Shown: positions 7,000 through 15,374, counted from the first letter of the stretch. The stretch: DNA of 18,022 nucleotides from CAIKMD01 sp035605975 (GCA_035605975.1 DATNGG010000030.1:1-18022); one strand, 5' to 3'. Notes: generated from the sequence alone by a model not told the origin. Program-made: numbers and translations.

Positions 7000-8295
7000 A
7001 TGAACATCATCGACCGGCGGCCCAACCCCAAGGGCAAGAGCCTCGCCAATCGGCAACGCTTCATCGAGCGCGCCAAGCACGAAGTCAAAGACGCGATCGC
7101 CGACGCGCTAAAGCGCCGCAAGCTCGGCGAGGGCGAAGGCGGCGAGAAAGTCTCGATCCCGACCCGCGGCATTTCCGAGCCCGTCATCCACAGCGCCTCG
7201 CGCGGCGGCAAGCGCGAATATGTCGTCCCCGGCAACAAGAAGTTCGTCGCCGGCGATCGCATCGACCGGCCGCAATCGGGCGGCGGCGGGGGCGGGCGCG
7301 GTCAGGCGAGCCCCGAGGACAATGGCGAGCAGGACGCGTTCGAGTTCATGCTCTCGAAAGAGGAGTTCCTCGATCTCCTCTTCGAGGATTTGGAGCTCCC
7401 CAACCTCGTCAAGACGCGGCTCAAGAACAGCGAGGCAACGCAGCTCACCCGCGCCGGCTATTCGATCGACGGCACGCCGGCGAATTTCAACATCCGCCGC
7501 ACCATGCGCAACAGCTTGGCGCGGCGCATCTCGCTCAACCGGCCGAGCCCCGTGGATCTCGAGGCGCTGGAGCAGCTTCTCAAGACGGCGGAGGAGGCGG
7601 ACGACGCCGAGGGCGCGGCTCAGGCGCGGCTCGATCTCGAGGCGGCGCGTCAGCGGGCGCGGCGCTTTGCCTATATCGATCCGGTCGATGTGCGCTACAA
7701 CCGCTTCGACCGCGTGCCGAAGCCCAACACCCAAGCGGTGATGTTCTGCCTTATGGACGTGTCGGGCTCGATGACCGAGGCGATGAAAGACCTCGCCAAG
7801 CGCTTCTTCCTGCTGCTGCATGTCTTTTTGACGCGGCGCTACAAGACGGTCGATCTCGTCTTCATCCGCCATACGTCGAACGCACAGGAAGTCGACGAGG
7901 ACACCTTCTTCCACAGCCGCGAGACCGGCGGCACGATCGTCTCGACCGCGCTCGAGGAAATGCTGCGCGTCGTCCGCGCGCGCTACAACCCCGACAATTG
8001 GAACATCTACGCGGCGCAAGCCTCGGACGGCGACAATTATTCCGAGGACAGCGACCGCTGCAGCCAGCTGTTGGGCGGCGAGATTCTGCCCCTGAGCCAA
8101 TACTTCGCCTATATCGAGGTCGGCGCCGAGGCGACGCTGCGCCACGGCTTCCCGTCGCCGCCGACCGATCTCTGGCGCACCTATGCGGCGATCGCGCCGC
8201 AGCACGCGAATTTCGCCATGCGCAAAGTGGCCGATCCCTCCCAGATCTATCCCGTGTTCCACGACCTTTTCGCCAAGGACCGCGAGCATGCCTGA
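7000..8295 (+). CDS. yeaH: YeaH/YhbH family (DUF444) von Willebrand A-like protein
   Basis: This 431-residue protein is close in length to E. coli YeaH (about 427). The N-terminus, MNIIDRRPNPKGKSLANRQRF, is the family hallmark. A glycine-rich linker (GGGGGGRGQ) lies near residues 91-99. The C-terminal half contains a VWA-like fold with the metal site D253-x-S255-x-S257 (CLMDVSGSM). Its molecular job is not established; the constant partnership with PrkA suggests it is a cofactor, scaffold or substrate of the kinase. The ATG at 7000 is the only possible start, because TAG lies in frame at 6991. Its ribosome site AAGGAG (6981-6986) is unusually far, 13 bases. The gene end overlaps spoVR by eight bases, which implies coupled translation. 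Confidence 0.93.
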   Translation: MNIIDRRPNPKGKSLANRQRFIERAKHEVKDAIADALKRRKLGEGEGGEKVSIPTRGISEPVIHSASRGGKREYVVPGNKKFVAGDRIDRPQSGGGGGGRGQASPEDNGEQDAFEFMLSKEEFLDLLFEDLELPNLVKTRLKNSEATQLTRAGYSIDGTPANFNIRRTMRNSLARRISLNRPSPVDLEALEQLLKTAEEADDAEGAAQARLDLEAARQRARRFAYIDPVDVRYNRFDRVPKPNTQAVMFCLMDVSGSMTEAMKDLAKRFFLLLHVFLTRRYKTVDLVFIRHTSNAQEVDEDTFFHSRETGGTIVSTALEEMLRVVRARYNPDNWNIYAAQASDGDNYSEDSDRCSQLLGGEILPLSQYFAYIEVGAEATLRHGFPSPPTDLWRTYAAIAPQHANFAMRKVADPSQIYPVFHDLFAKDREHA

Positions 8296-9859
8296 AGCGA
8301 TGCGGCGCAATTCGCTGGTCGGCGACGACAAGCTCCTCTTCGAAGGGCCGGAATGGGATTTCGACAAGCTGCGCCGGGTCTATGACGCGATCGAGGAGAT
8401 CGCGACCAAGGAGCTCGGCCTTGAGGTCTATCCCAATCAGATCGAGGTGATCACCTCCGAGCAGATGCTCGACGCCTATGCCTCGGTCGGCCTGCCGCTG
8501 ATGTACCGGCATTGGAGCTTCGGCAAGCATTTCGCGCGCGAGGAAACGCTCTATCGCCGCGGCTATCAAGGTCTCGCCTACGAGATCGTCATCAATTCGA
8601 GCCCCTGCATCTCCTACATCATGGAAGAGAATTCCATGGCGATGCAGACCCTCGTCGTGGCGCATGCCGCCTTTGGCCACAATCATTTCTTCAAGAACAA
8701 TTTTCTCTTCCGCCAGTGGACCGACGCGACCGGCATTCTCGACTATCTGACCTTCGCGCGCGATTACGTCGCGCATGCCGAGGAGCACTACGGCACGGAG
8801 GACGTCGAGCGCACGCTCGATGCAGCGCATGCGCTGATGAGCCACGGTGTTCATCGCTATGCGCGCCGGCCCAAGCTCAACCTCGAGGAAGAGAAGAAGC
8901 GCGAAGAAGACCGCCGGCGCTTCGCCGAGGAGACCTACGACGATATCTGGCGCACGGCGCAGCTGGCGCGCGAAAGCGCCTCGACCGACAAGCAGGCCTT
9001 GGAGAAAGAACTTGCCGCCATCCGCCAGCGCCTCGGCCTGCCCGAGGAGAACCTCCTCTATTTCCTCGAGAAGCGCGCGCCGCGTTTGAAGCCGTGGCAG
9101 CGCGAGCTGGTGCGGATCGTGCGCCACGTCTCGCAATATTTCTATCCGCAGAAGCAGACCAAGATGATGAACGAGGGCTGCGCCACCTTCTGCCATTACG
9201 AGATCGTCAACCGGCTGCACGAGAAGGGCCTCATCAGCGACGGCGCGCTGCTCGAAATCATGCACTCGCATACCAGCGTTGTGACCCAGCCCGATTACGA
9301 CGATCAGCGTTATTCGGGCATCAATCCCTACGCGCTCGGCTTTGCCATGATGCGCGACATCAAGCGCATCTGCGTCGATCCCAGCGAGGAAGACCGCGAA
9401 TGGTTTCCGGACATCGCCGGCAACGGCGATCCCTATGGGACCTTGCGCCATGCCTGGGCGAATTACCGCGACGAGAGCTTCATCCTGCAATATCTAAGCC
9501 CGCGCATCATGCGCGACTTCCGGCTGTTCAAGATCACCGACGATGCCGAGGTCGATGCGATGGTGGTCGATGCCATCCACGAGGAGCGAGGCTATCGCGA
9601 AATCCGCCGCGCGCTCGCCCGGCAATATGATCTCGCGCGACACGAGCCCGACATTCAGATCCGCGACGTCGATTTGGAAGGCGACCGTTGCCTCGTCTTG
9701 AGCCACGCGGTTCATGACGGCGTGCTCCTCGACGAGGCGAGCACGCATTCCGTCTTGGAGCAACTCTCGACGCTGTGGCATTACGGCATTCGCCTCGAAG
9801 AGGTCGATGCCGCGACCGAGCGCGTCTTGAAGACGCACGAGGTTCCCGCCCGCCACTGA
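8288..9859 (+). CDS. spoVR: SpoVR/YcgB family protein
   Basis: This 523-residue protein belongs to the SpoVR/YcgB family (E. coli YcgB about 510). Recognisable segments are LPLMYRHWSFGKHF, YEIVINSSPCISYIMEEN, HAAFGHNHFFKNN, and the central MNEGCATFCHYEI. SpoVR takes part in spore cortex formation in Bacillus; in non-sporulating bacteria the biochemical role is unknown, though it travels with prkA and yeaH. Conserved histidines and glutamates suggest a metal site, which is inference. The ATG at 8288 is chosen because AAGGA lies eight bases upstream (8275-8279) and it overlaps the yeaH end by eight bases. The open frame upstream of this ATG lies wholly inside yeaH. The stop codon sits in the loop of an intrinsic terminator. 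Confidence 0.94.
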   Translation: MPEAMRRNSLVGDDKLLFEGPEWDFDKLRRVYDAIEEIATKELGLEVYPNQIEVITSEQMLDAYASVGLPLMYRHWSFGKHFAREETLYRRGYQGLAYEIVINSSPCISYIMEENSMAMQTLVVAHAAFGHNHFFKNNFLFRQWTDATGILDYLTFARDYVAHAEEHYGTEDVERTLDAAHALMSHGVHRYARRPKLNLEEEKKREEDRRRFAEETYDDIWRTAQLARESASTDKQALEKELAAIRQRLGLPEENLLYFLEKRAPRLKPWQRELVRIVRHVSQYFYPQKQTKMMNEGCATFCHYEIVNRLHEKGLISDGALLEIMHSHTSVVTQPDYDDQRYSGINPYALGFAMMRDIKRICVDPSEEDREWFPDIAGNGDPYGTLRHAWANYRDESFILQYLSPRIMRDFRLFKITDDAEVDAMVVDAIHEERGYREIRRALARQYDLARHEPDIQIRDVDLEGDRCLVLSHAVHDGVLLDEASTHSVLEQLSTLWHYGIRLEEVDAATERVLKTHEVPARH

Positions 9860-9877
9860 GCGGGCGGTTCTCTTCTT
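9846..9877 (+). terminator. Intrinsic terminator of the prkA-yeaH-spoVR operon
   Basis: CCGCCCGC (9846-9853) pairs perfectly with GCGGGCGG (9860-9867). The six-base loop CACTGA contains the spoVR stop codon. A pyrimidine tract TTCTCTTCTT follows. The terminator also separates the operon from convergent usg, which starts its end 20 bases after the spoVR stop. Confidence 0.75.
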
Positions 9878-9879
9878 CC

Positions 9880-10137
9880 TCAATGGAGGCTGAAAGACGT
9901 CGTGGCGTAGCGCAGCCGCGGCGCCGCGATGAGCGGCACCTGCGCGACCTTCACGGAATGCAGCTTGCCGTCGATATTGTGAGCCCAGAAATCGAGGAAC
10001 CGGCGCAGCACGGGAAATTGCGGCGCCAGATCCAATTCCTGCCAGATGAAGGTCTGGACCAAATGCGGATGATCGGGAAGGTGATAGAGGATCTCGGCGG
10101 TGGTGAGCCGGTATCCTTCGAGTTGTCGGCGCAACAT
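9880..10137 (-). CDS. usg: Usg family protein
   Basis: This 85-residue protein has the Usg family core: QLEGYRLTTAEILYHLPDH near the start, then TFIWQELDLAPQFPVL and FLDFWAHNIDGKLHSVKVA. The family was named for a gene upstream of trpF in Caulobacter. Its function is unknown, and no trp gene is present here. I chose the ATG at 10137 because GAGGTGG lies shortly upstream on the minus strand and the family normally starts near this point. An in-frame ATG at 10152 and a TTG at 10173 would add 5 and 12 residues but have weaker ribosome sites. It converges on spoVR. Confidence 0.85.
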   Translation of the reverse strand: MLRRQLEGYRLTTAEILYHLPDHPHLVQTFIWQELDLAPQFPVLRRFLDFWAHNIDGKLHSVKVAQVPLIAAPRLRYATTSFSLH

Positions 10138-10330
10138 GAGCGGCCACCTCATCCTCGCGTCAGGGAAATGCAATCCCTCGACAAGAGTTCCAGGCTAGGC
10201 GCAAATTCTCAAGAAAAAACTAACGTTATCAAACCATTAGCAGCGTCACCCCGAAACTGCTGCCAAGCCGCTTTAAAGGGTGCAAAGCCGCCCGTTCCGC
10301 CGGCTCCTGCGCGCTGATACCGTACCCGTG

Positions 10331-10990
10331 ATGCTTGGCTGGTTTCACAATCTCTTCGCCGACCTGCGCCTGGCGCTCGCGGCGCTCGGCGGCGGCTTGA
10401 TCTATGTCGCGATGCCGGCCTTCCTGCCGCGCGCGATGCGCGGCGCGATCGGCTGGGATGGCGGCGCGGTCCTTTTCCTTGCGCTCACCGTGCTTGCCGT
10501 CGGCCGAGCGACGCCCGAAAAGCTGAGCAGCCGCGCCGGCCAGCAAGACAGCAAGATGTGGATCATCCTCGCGCTGATCGCGACGGCCGCGGCGGCAAGT
10601 CTCGCCTCGCTCGCTTTCGTCATGCAGAAGAGCGAAAGCGTGACGCCGACATCGCTCCTGGCCCGGATCGTCGTTACGGGCGTCACGATTTTCGTCTCCT
10701 GGATTTTCGTCCACGCCACCTTCGCCATCCGCTACGCGCATTACTTCTACGGCGACCCCGGCGCCAAGGGCCGTCACCGTGGCGGCCTGGTCTTTCCCGG
10801 CACCGAACATCCCGACTTGTGGGATTTCGTCTATTATTCCTTCGTCGTCGGCATGACCTGCCAGGTTTCCGACGTCCAGGTCACATCGGGCGCCATGCGG
10901 AAATTGACCTTGGCGCACGGCGTTTTCGCCTTCTTCTTCAACGCCGGCGTGCTCGCCCTCGCGGTGAATATTCTCGCCACCGCGCTCTGA
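10331..10990 (+). CDS. DUF1345 family inner-membrane protein
   Basis: This 219-residue protein has about five hydrophobic spans (roughly residues 10-30, 43-60, 76-100, 111-132 and 190-217). The DUF1345 signature is visible as DLWDFVYYSFVVGMTCQVSD followed by VQVTSGAMRKLTLAHGVFAFFFN. The function of the family is unknown; an inner-membrane location is predicted. The ATG at 10331 has no clear ribosome site; an in-frame GTG at 10280 would add 17 basic residues and is less likely. The gene is divergent from usg, with 193 bases between them. Its end overlaps the convergent acetyltransferase gene by 53 bases. Confidence 0.82.
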   Translation: MLGWFHNLFADLRLALAALGGGLIYVAMPAFLPRAMRGAIGWDGGAVLFLALTVLAVGRATPEKLSSRAGQQDSKMWIILALIATAAAASLASLAFVMQKSESVTPTSLLARIVVTGVTIFVSWIFVHATFAIRYAHYFYGDPGAKGRHRGGLVFPGTEHPDLWDFVYYSFVVGMTCQVSDVQVTSGAMRKLTLAHGVFAFFFNAGVLALAVNILATAL

Positions 10991-11642
10991 GACGCCGCCG
11001 CTGCCGGCCCGAGGCATCGAAATTGGCCGGCACCAGCCAGCGCTCGAAGGCCTGGCGCAGCCGTGGCCAGTCGCGATCGGTGATCGCGTACCAGGCGGTG
11101 TCGCGGCTCTCGCCCTTCACCACCATGTGCTGGCGGAAGAGACCCTCGAAGCGGAAGCCGAAGCGCAGCGCCGCGCGCCGCGAGCGCCGGTTACGGGAAT
11201 CGCATTTCCATTCGACGCGGCGATAGCGCAGGCGGTCGAACGCCTCGCGCAGCATGAGGAAGATCGCCTCGGTCGCTTCGCGCCGGCGCTGCAGATTGGC
11301 GGCAAAGAACACATTGCCGATCTCGATCACGCCATGGCCGGGGCTGATGCGCATGAAGCTGGCGAGGCCGGCCGCGCCGCGCCGACGGTCGACGATGGCG
11401 AAGAACAGCGGATCTTCCGAGCGCGCGCAGGCGGCAAGCCACAGCCGGAAATCCTGCCGCGAGGCGAAGGGGCCCATGAACATGAATTGCCACAGCCGCG
11501 GATCGTTGCCCGGCCCATGCGTCGCGGCGTAAAGCGCCGGGGCGTGGCGGCGCGGCTCGAGCGGCTCGAGCCGCGTCCAGCGGCCGCTGATCGCCTTGCG
11601 CGGCGGGGGGCGCGCGGGGCGCCATTCGAAAGGCTTTGCCAT
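10938..11642 (-). CDS. GNAT family N-acetyltransferase, RimJ/RimL type
   Basis: This 234-residue protein matches the RimJ/RimL branch of GNAT acetyltransferases. It starts MAKPFEWRPARPPPRKAISG, then shows FFAIVDRR, GVIEIGNVFFAANLQRRREA (acetyl-CoA pyrophosphate loop) and SRRAALRFGFRFEGLFRQHM, the usual end of the domain. The substrate may be a protein N-terminus or a small molecule; it is not readable from sequence. The ATG at 11642 is preferred over an in-frame upstream start because it begins the family's MxxPFEW-like opening. The ribosome site is weak. The tail after about residue 210 is arginine-rich (GRQRRRLRARWREYSPRGRARRR region) and overlaps the DUF1345 gene; it may be an extension caused by loss of an earlier stop. 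Confidence 0.82.
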   Translation of the reverse strand: MAKPFEWRPARPPPRKAISGRWTRLEPLEPRRHAPALYAATHGPGNDPRLWQFMFMGPFASRQDFRLWLAACARSEDPLFFAIVDRRRGAAGLASFMRISPGHGVIEIGNVFFAANLQRRREATEAIFLMLREAFDRLRYRRVEWKCDSRNRRSRRAALRFGFRFEGLFRQHMVVKGESRDTAWYAITDRDWPRLRQAFERWLVPANFDASGRQRRRLRARWREYSPRGRARRR

Positions 11643-11693
11643 TTCCGCGATTGTGCGGCTCTGCGGCACGGTTGCAAGCGGCCAAGAAACCCC

Positions 11694-11722
11694 TTGCCAC
11701 CTCCGAGGCGAGGCGCTTCAAT
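11694..11722 (+). promoter_or_regulatory. Sigma-70-type promoter of the thiO operon
   Basis: TTGCCA (11694-11699) and TTCAAT (11717-11722) are separated by 17 bases. They match the consensus hexamers at five and four positions. Transcription would begin near 11729, just before the 5' strand of the riboswitch P1 stem at 11735, which makes the placement credible. Confidence 0.5.
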
Positions 11723-11734
11723 TCGGGTTTGGAA

Positions 11735-11810
11735 GGCTGGGGTGCCGGCGGCTTGGCCGGCTGAGATCACACCCAACGAACCTGTCTGGGTAATGCCAGC
11801 GAAGGGAGCC
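11735..11810 (+). ncRNA. TPP riboswitch (THI box) before thiO
   Basis: The element has the THI-box hallmarks in order: GGGGTGCC, a P3 hairpin CCGGC/GCCGG, CTGAGA, CACCC, GAACCTG, CTGG-GTAATG-CCAG, and GCGAAGGGA. P1 is formed by GGCT (11735-11738) and AGCC (11807-11810). The thiO ATG begins one base after P1, and the only ribosome-binding purine tract, AAGGGAG (11802-11808), is part of the conserved core and P1. TPP binding would therefore hide the ribosome site directly. Compared with the common GAACCTGATCTGG, one base (A) is missing after CCTG. Confidence 0.93.
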
Positions 11811-11811
11811 C

Positions 11812-12996
11812 ATGCAACACCAAGCCCCTCTGAAGCGCCCCAAGACCGCGATTATCGGCGGCGGCGTCATCGGTCTGGGCATCGGCTGGCGCCTCGCCCA
11901 GGCGGGCTGCGCGGTCGAGATCTTCGAGCGCGGCGAAGCCGGCAAGGGCGCGAGCTGGGCCGCGGCCGGCATGCTCGCCGCCGGGGTCGAGACCGAGCCC
12001 GGCGAATTGGCGCTGCACGCGCTCAATCGCGCGAGCCAGCTCGCCTGGCCGGCTTTCGCCGCCGAGCTCGAAGCCGCCACCGGGCAGAGCGTCGAGCTGC
12101 GGCGCGAGGGCACGCTGATGGTCGCGCTCAATCGCGACGACGCGGCGCAGCTGCGCTACACCTATGATTTCCAGCGCGCCCACGGCATCGCGCTCGACTG
12201 GCTGAACGGCGCCGAGACCCGTGGCCGCGAGCCCTTCCTTCATCCCCATCTTGCCGCGGCGGTCTACTCGGCCGCCGATCATCAGGTGGAGAATCGCAAG
12301 CTCGTGCGCGCGCTGCGCATGGCGTTTCTCGCCGCCGGCGGCCAGTTGCACGAGCATGCGCCGGTCGCAGCGATCGAGACCGCGTCGGGTCGAGTGACCG
12401 GCGTGGCGCTCGCCGATCGGCGCGTCGCCGCCGACGTGGTCGTGCTCGCGGCGGGCGCCTGGTCGGGCGAGATCGCGGGCCTGCCGCCGCGCGCCAAGCC
12501 GGCGGTGCGGCCGATCAAGGGCCAGATGCTGTCGCTGCGCATGGACCCGGCGGCGCCGCTGCTGCGCCATGTGGTGTGGACGCCGCGCGTCTATCTCGTG
12601 CCGCGCAGCGATGGCCGTCTCATCGTCGGCGCGACCACCGAAGAGCGCGGCTTCGATAGCGAGCTCACGGCGGGCGGGGTCTTCGCCTTGCTCGAAGGCG
12701 CGTGGCGCGCCTTGCCCTCAATCGAGGAGCTGCCGATCGAGGAGATGTGGGTGGGGTTTCGTCCGGGCTCGCGCGACGACGCGCCGGTGCTGGGGCCGGC
12801 GGATGTCCCCGGCGCCGCGCTCGATGGTCTGTTCTACGCGACAGGCCATCATCGCAACGGCATTCTGCTCACGCCGATCACCGCGAATGCCGTTGCCGAA
12901 TCGATCCTCTCTGGTGCGGTCGATGAGGTGATCCGGCCTTTCACCATCGCGCGCTTCGCCAAGTCCGAGACGGCGGCCGCCAAGGAGACGGCATGA
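11812..12996 (+). CDS. thiO: Glycine oxidase ThiO
   Basis: This 394-residue FAD enzyme oxidises glycine to dehydroglycine (iminoacetate), which ThiG uses to build the thiazole of thiamine. The Rossmann motif IIGGGVIGLGIGWRLA lies at residues 14-29, with the ribose-binding acid E39 in VEIFERG. A conserved ASWAAAGMLAAG segment follows near 48-58. The C-terminal signature is WVGFRPGSRDDAPVLG and ATGHHRNGILLTP. It needs oxygen, in contrast to the radical-SAM enzyme ThiH. The ATG at 11812 is the only plausible start; the next methionine comes after the FAD motif. It is the first gene of thiO-thiS-thiG-thiE and is controlled by the TPP riboswitch that abuts its start codon. Confidence 0.95.
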   Translation: MQHQAPLKRPKTAIIGGGVIGLGIGWRLAQAGCAVEIFERGEAGKGASWAAAGMLAAGVETEPGELALHALNRASQLAWPAFAAELEAATGQSVELRREGTLMVALNRDDAAQLRYTYDFQRAHGIALDWLNGAETRGREPFLHPHLAAAVYSAADHQVENRKLVRALRMAFLAAGGQLHEHAPVAAIETASGRVTGVALADRRVAADVVVLAAGAWSGEIAGLPPRAKPAVRPIKGQMLSLRMDPAAPLLRHVVWTPRVYLVPRSDGRLIVGATTEERGFDSELTAGGVFALLEGAWRALPSIEELPIEEMWVGFRPGSRDDAPVLGPADVPGAALDGLFYATGHHRNGILLTPITANAVAESILSGAVDEVIRPFTIARFAKSETAAAKETA

Positions 12997-13199
12997 GCGC
13001 GCGCATCCACGTGAACGGCAAAGAAGAGCAGGTCGAAGCCGCGACTTTGGCCGAGCTGCTGGCGGCGCGCGGCATCAAGCGCGCCAAAGGCGTCGCCGTG
13101 GCGGTCAACGGCGCCGTCGTGCCGCAAAGCGCCTGGGAAAAGGCGCCGATCGGCGCGGGCGACCGCGTCGAGATCGTCAAACCTTTCGGTGGTGGTTGA
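12993..13199 (+). CDS. thiS: Sulfur-carrier protein ThiS
   Basis: This 68-residue ubiquitin-like protein carries sulfur as a C-terminal thiocarboxylate for thiazole synthesis. It starts MSARIHVNGKEEQVEAATLA, has AVAVNGAVVPQSAW in the middle, and ends EIVKPFGGG. The terminal Gly-Gly needed for adenylation is present, preceded by a third glycine. ATG overlaps the thiO stop as ATGA, and AAGGAG lies five bases upstream (12982-12987), so translation is coupled. The activating enzyme ThiF is not in the window. Confidence 0.95.
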   Translation: MSARIHVNGKEEQVEAATLAELLAARGIKRAKGVAVAVNGAVVPQSAWEKAPIGAGDRVEIVKPFGGG

Positions 13200-13201
13200 G
13201 C

Positions 13202-13992
<791 letters not shown>

Positions 13993-13996
<4 letters not shown>

Positions 13997-14634
13997 GGCT
14001 GCCGGAGCCGCCGCTGCTCGTCATTACCGATCGCCATCAGGCACCGGCGCCGCTCGAGACCGTAGCTGCCGCGCTTTTTGCCGGCGGCTGCCGCTGGCTC
14101 AGCCTGCGCGAGAAGGATCTGCCGCCGCCCGAGCGCCTCGCGCTGCTGCGCCGCCTCGTCGCGCTCGGCAGGCCGGTCGGCGCGATGGTGACGGTGCATG
14201 ACGATATCGCGGCGGCAATGGAGGCGGGGGCGGGCGGCATTCATCTGCCGGCCGGCGCGTCGCCGCGCGCTGCCCGCGCGAGCCTCGGCGATGGCGCGCT
14301 GATCGGGGTATCGGCGCATGACGCGGCCGAGATTGCGGCGGCCGCGACCGAGGGCGCCGACTACGCGACCCTCAGCCCGATCTTTCCGAGCACGAGCAAG
14401 CCGGGCTACGGGCCTGCTTTGGGGCTCGCCGCCTTGGGCGCAGCCTCGCCCTTGCCGGTGCTGGGGCTTGGCGGCATCGAGATCGGTAATATCGCCGCCT
14501 GCCTTGCGGCGGGCGCGAGCGGCGCCGCCGTGATGGGCGGCGCGATGCGCGCCGCCGACCCCCAGCGCTACATGGCAGACTTGCTTGCCGCCGCGGCGCC
14601 GGCGCTTGCCGCAAGCAGGCCGGCGCGCCCATAG
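13993..14634 (+). CDS. thiE: ThiE/TenI family protein, probable thiamine-phosphate synthase
   Basis: This 213-residue TIM barrel should join thiazole phosphate and hydroxymethylpyrimidine diphosphate to give thiamine phosphate. Supporting motifs are LREK (38-41), VHDD (68-71), LSPIFPSTSKPGYGP (127-141) and LGLGGIEIGNIAACLAAGASG. It departs from typical ThiE: the second Mg-binding motif HLGQxD is replaced by IHLPAGAS (83-90), and the usual glutamine before LREK is serine. The family includes TenI, a thiazole tautomerase, so that is the main alternative; the TenI catalytic histidine in its GHVFE motif is also absent. The start is TTG at 13993, overlapping the thiG stop (TTGA), because no ATG or GTG is available before the first barrel strand. 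Confidence 0.8.
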
Positions 14635-14666
14635 TCGGGAAAACCGGCATGACGGAGGAGGGTGGC

Positions 14667-15374
14667 GTGATCGATCTTTATTACTGGCCGACGCCCAATG
14701 GCCACAAGATTACGATCTTTTGCGAGGAAGCCGGCATCCCCTACAAAGTCAATCCGGTGAACATCCAGCAGGGCGAGCAGTTCAAGCCGGATTTCCTCAA
14801 AATCTCGCCGAACAACCGCATGCCGGCGATCGTCGATTCGGAGCCCGCCGATAAGGGTGCGCCGCTCAGCGTCTTCGAATCGGGCGCGATCCTCGTCTAT
14901 CTCGCCGAAAAAACCGGCAAATTCCTGCCCAAGGATTTGCGCGGGCGGTTCGAGACGCTGCAATGGCTGTTCTGGCAGATGGGCGGGCTCGGCCCCATGG
15001 CCGGCCAGAACAATCATTTTGCCCATTACGCGCCGGAGAAGCTTCCCTACGCCATCGACCGCTATGTCAAGGAGACCGGCCGGCTCTATGCCGTCATGGA
15101 TAAGCGCCTCCAGGATCGGGAGTTTCTGGCGGGCGCCTATTCGATCGCCGACATGGCCTGCTATCCCTGGGTCGCGATTTGGGATCGGCAGGGGCAGACG
15201 CTCGAGGATTTCCCCAAGCTCAAGCGCTGGATCGAGACGATTCGCAACCGGCCGGCGGTGCAGCGCGCTTTCGAGGTGGGAAAGCGCTATCAGTCGAGCC
15301 GCTCGAACACCGATCCCGAGGTGCGCAAAATCCTCTTTGGCCAATCGGCCGAGACGCTGCGCGGCCGGGGCTGA
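14667..15374 (+). CDS. yfcG: YfcG-like glutathione S-transferase family disulfide reductase
   Basis: This 235-residue protein closely resembles E. coli YfcG, a Nu-class glutathione transferase with glutathione-dependent disulfide reductase activity. The opening DLYYWPTPNGHKITIF carries T9 and N11, which contact glutathione in YfcG. The thioredoxin-fold part has ISPNNRMPAIVD and FESGAILVYLAEKTG; the helical domain has LQWLFWQMGGLGPMAGQNNH and YSIADMACYPWV. I prefer GTG at 14667 over ATG at 14649 because GGAGGAGG lies just upstream and it makes the N-terminus align with YfcG. It follows the thiE gene by 32 bases on the same strand, so it is probably on the riboswitch-controlled transcript, although no direct role in thiamine synthesis is known. 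Confidence 0.9.
   Translation: MIDLYYWPTPNGHKITIFCEEAGIPYKVNPVNIQQGEQFKPDFLKISPNNRMPAIVDSEPADKGAPLSVFESGAILVYLAEKTGKFLPKDLRGRFETLQWLFWQMGGLGPMAGQNNHFAHYAPEKLPYAIDRYVKETGRLYAVMDKRLQDREFLAGAYSIADMACYPWVAIWDRQGQTLEDFPKLKRWIETIRNRPAVQRAFEVGKRYQSSRSNTDPEVRKILFGQSAETLRGRG

Noticed and set aside
7862..9490. Leftward 542-codon open frame opposite yeaH and spoVR
   Set aside because: It is a mirror of the GC-rich codon pattern of two confidently identified genes; its translation is low-complexity and matches no family.
10229..11017. Leftward 262-codon open frame opposite the DUF1345 gene
   Set aside because: The rightward frame has clear membrane spans and the DUF1345 signature; the leftward product is a charged, low-complexity shadow.
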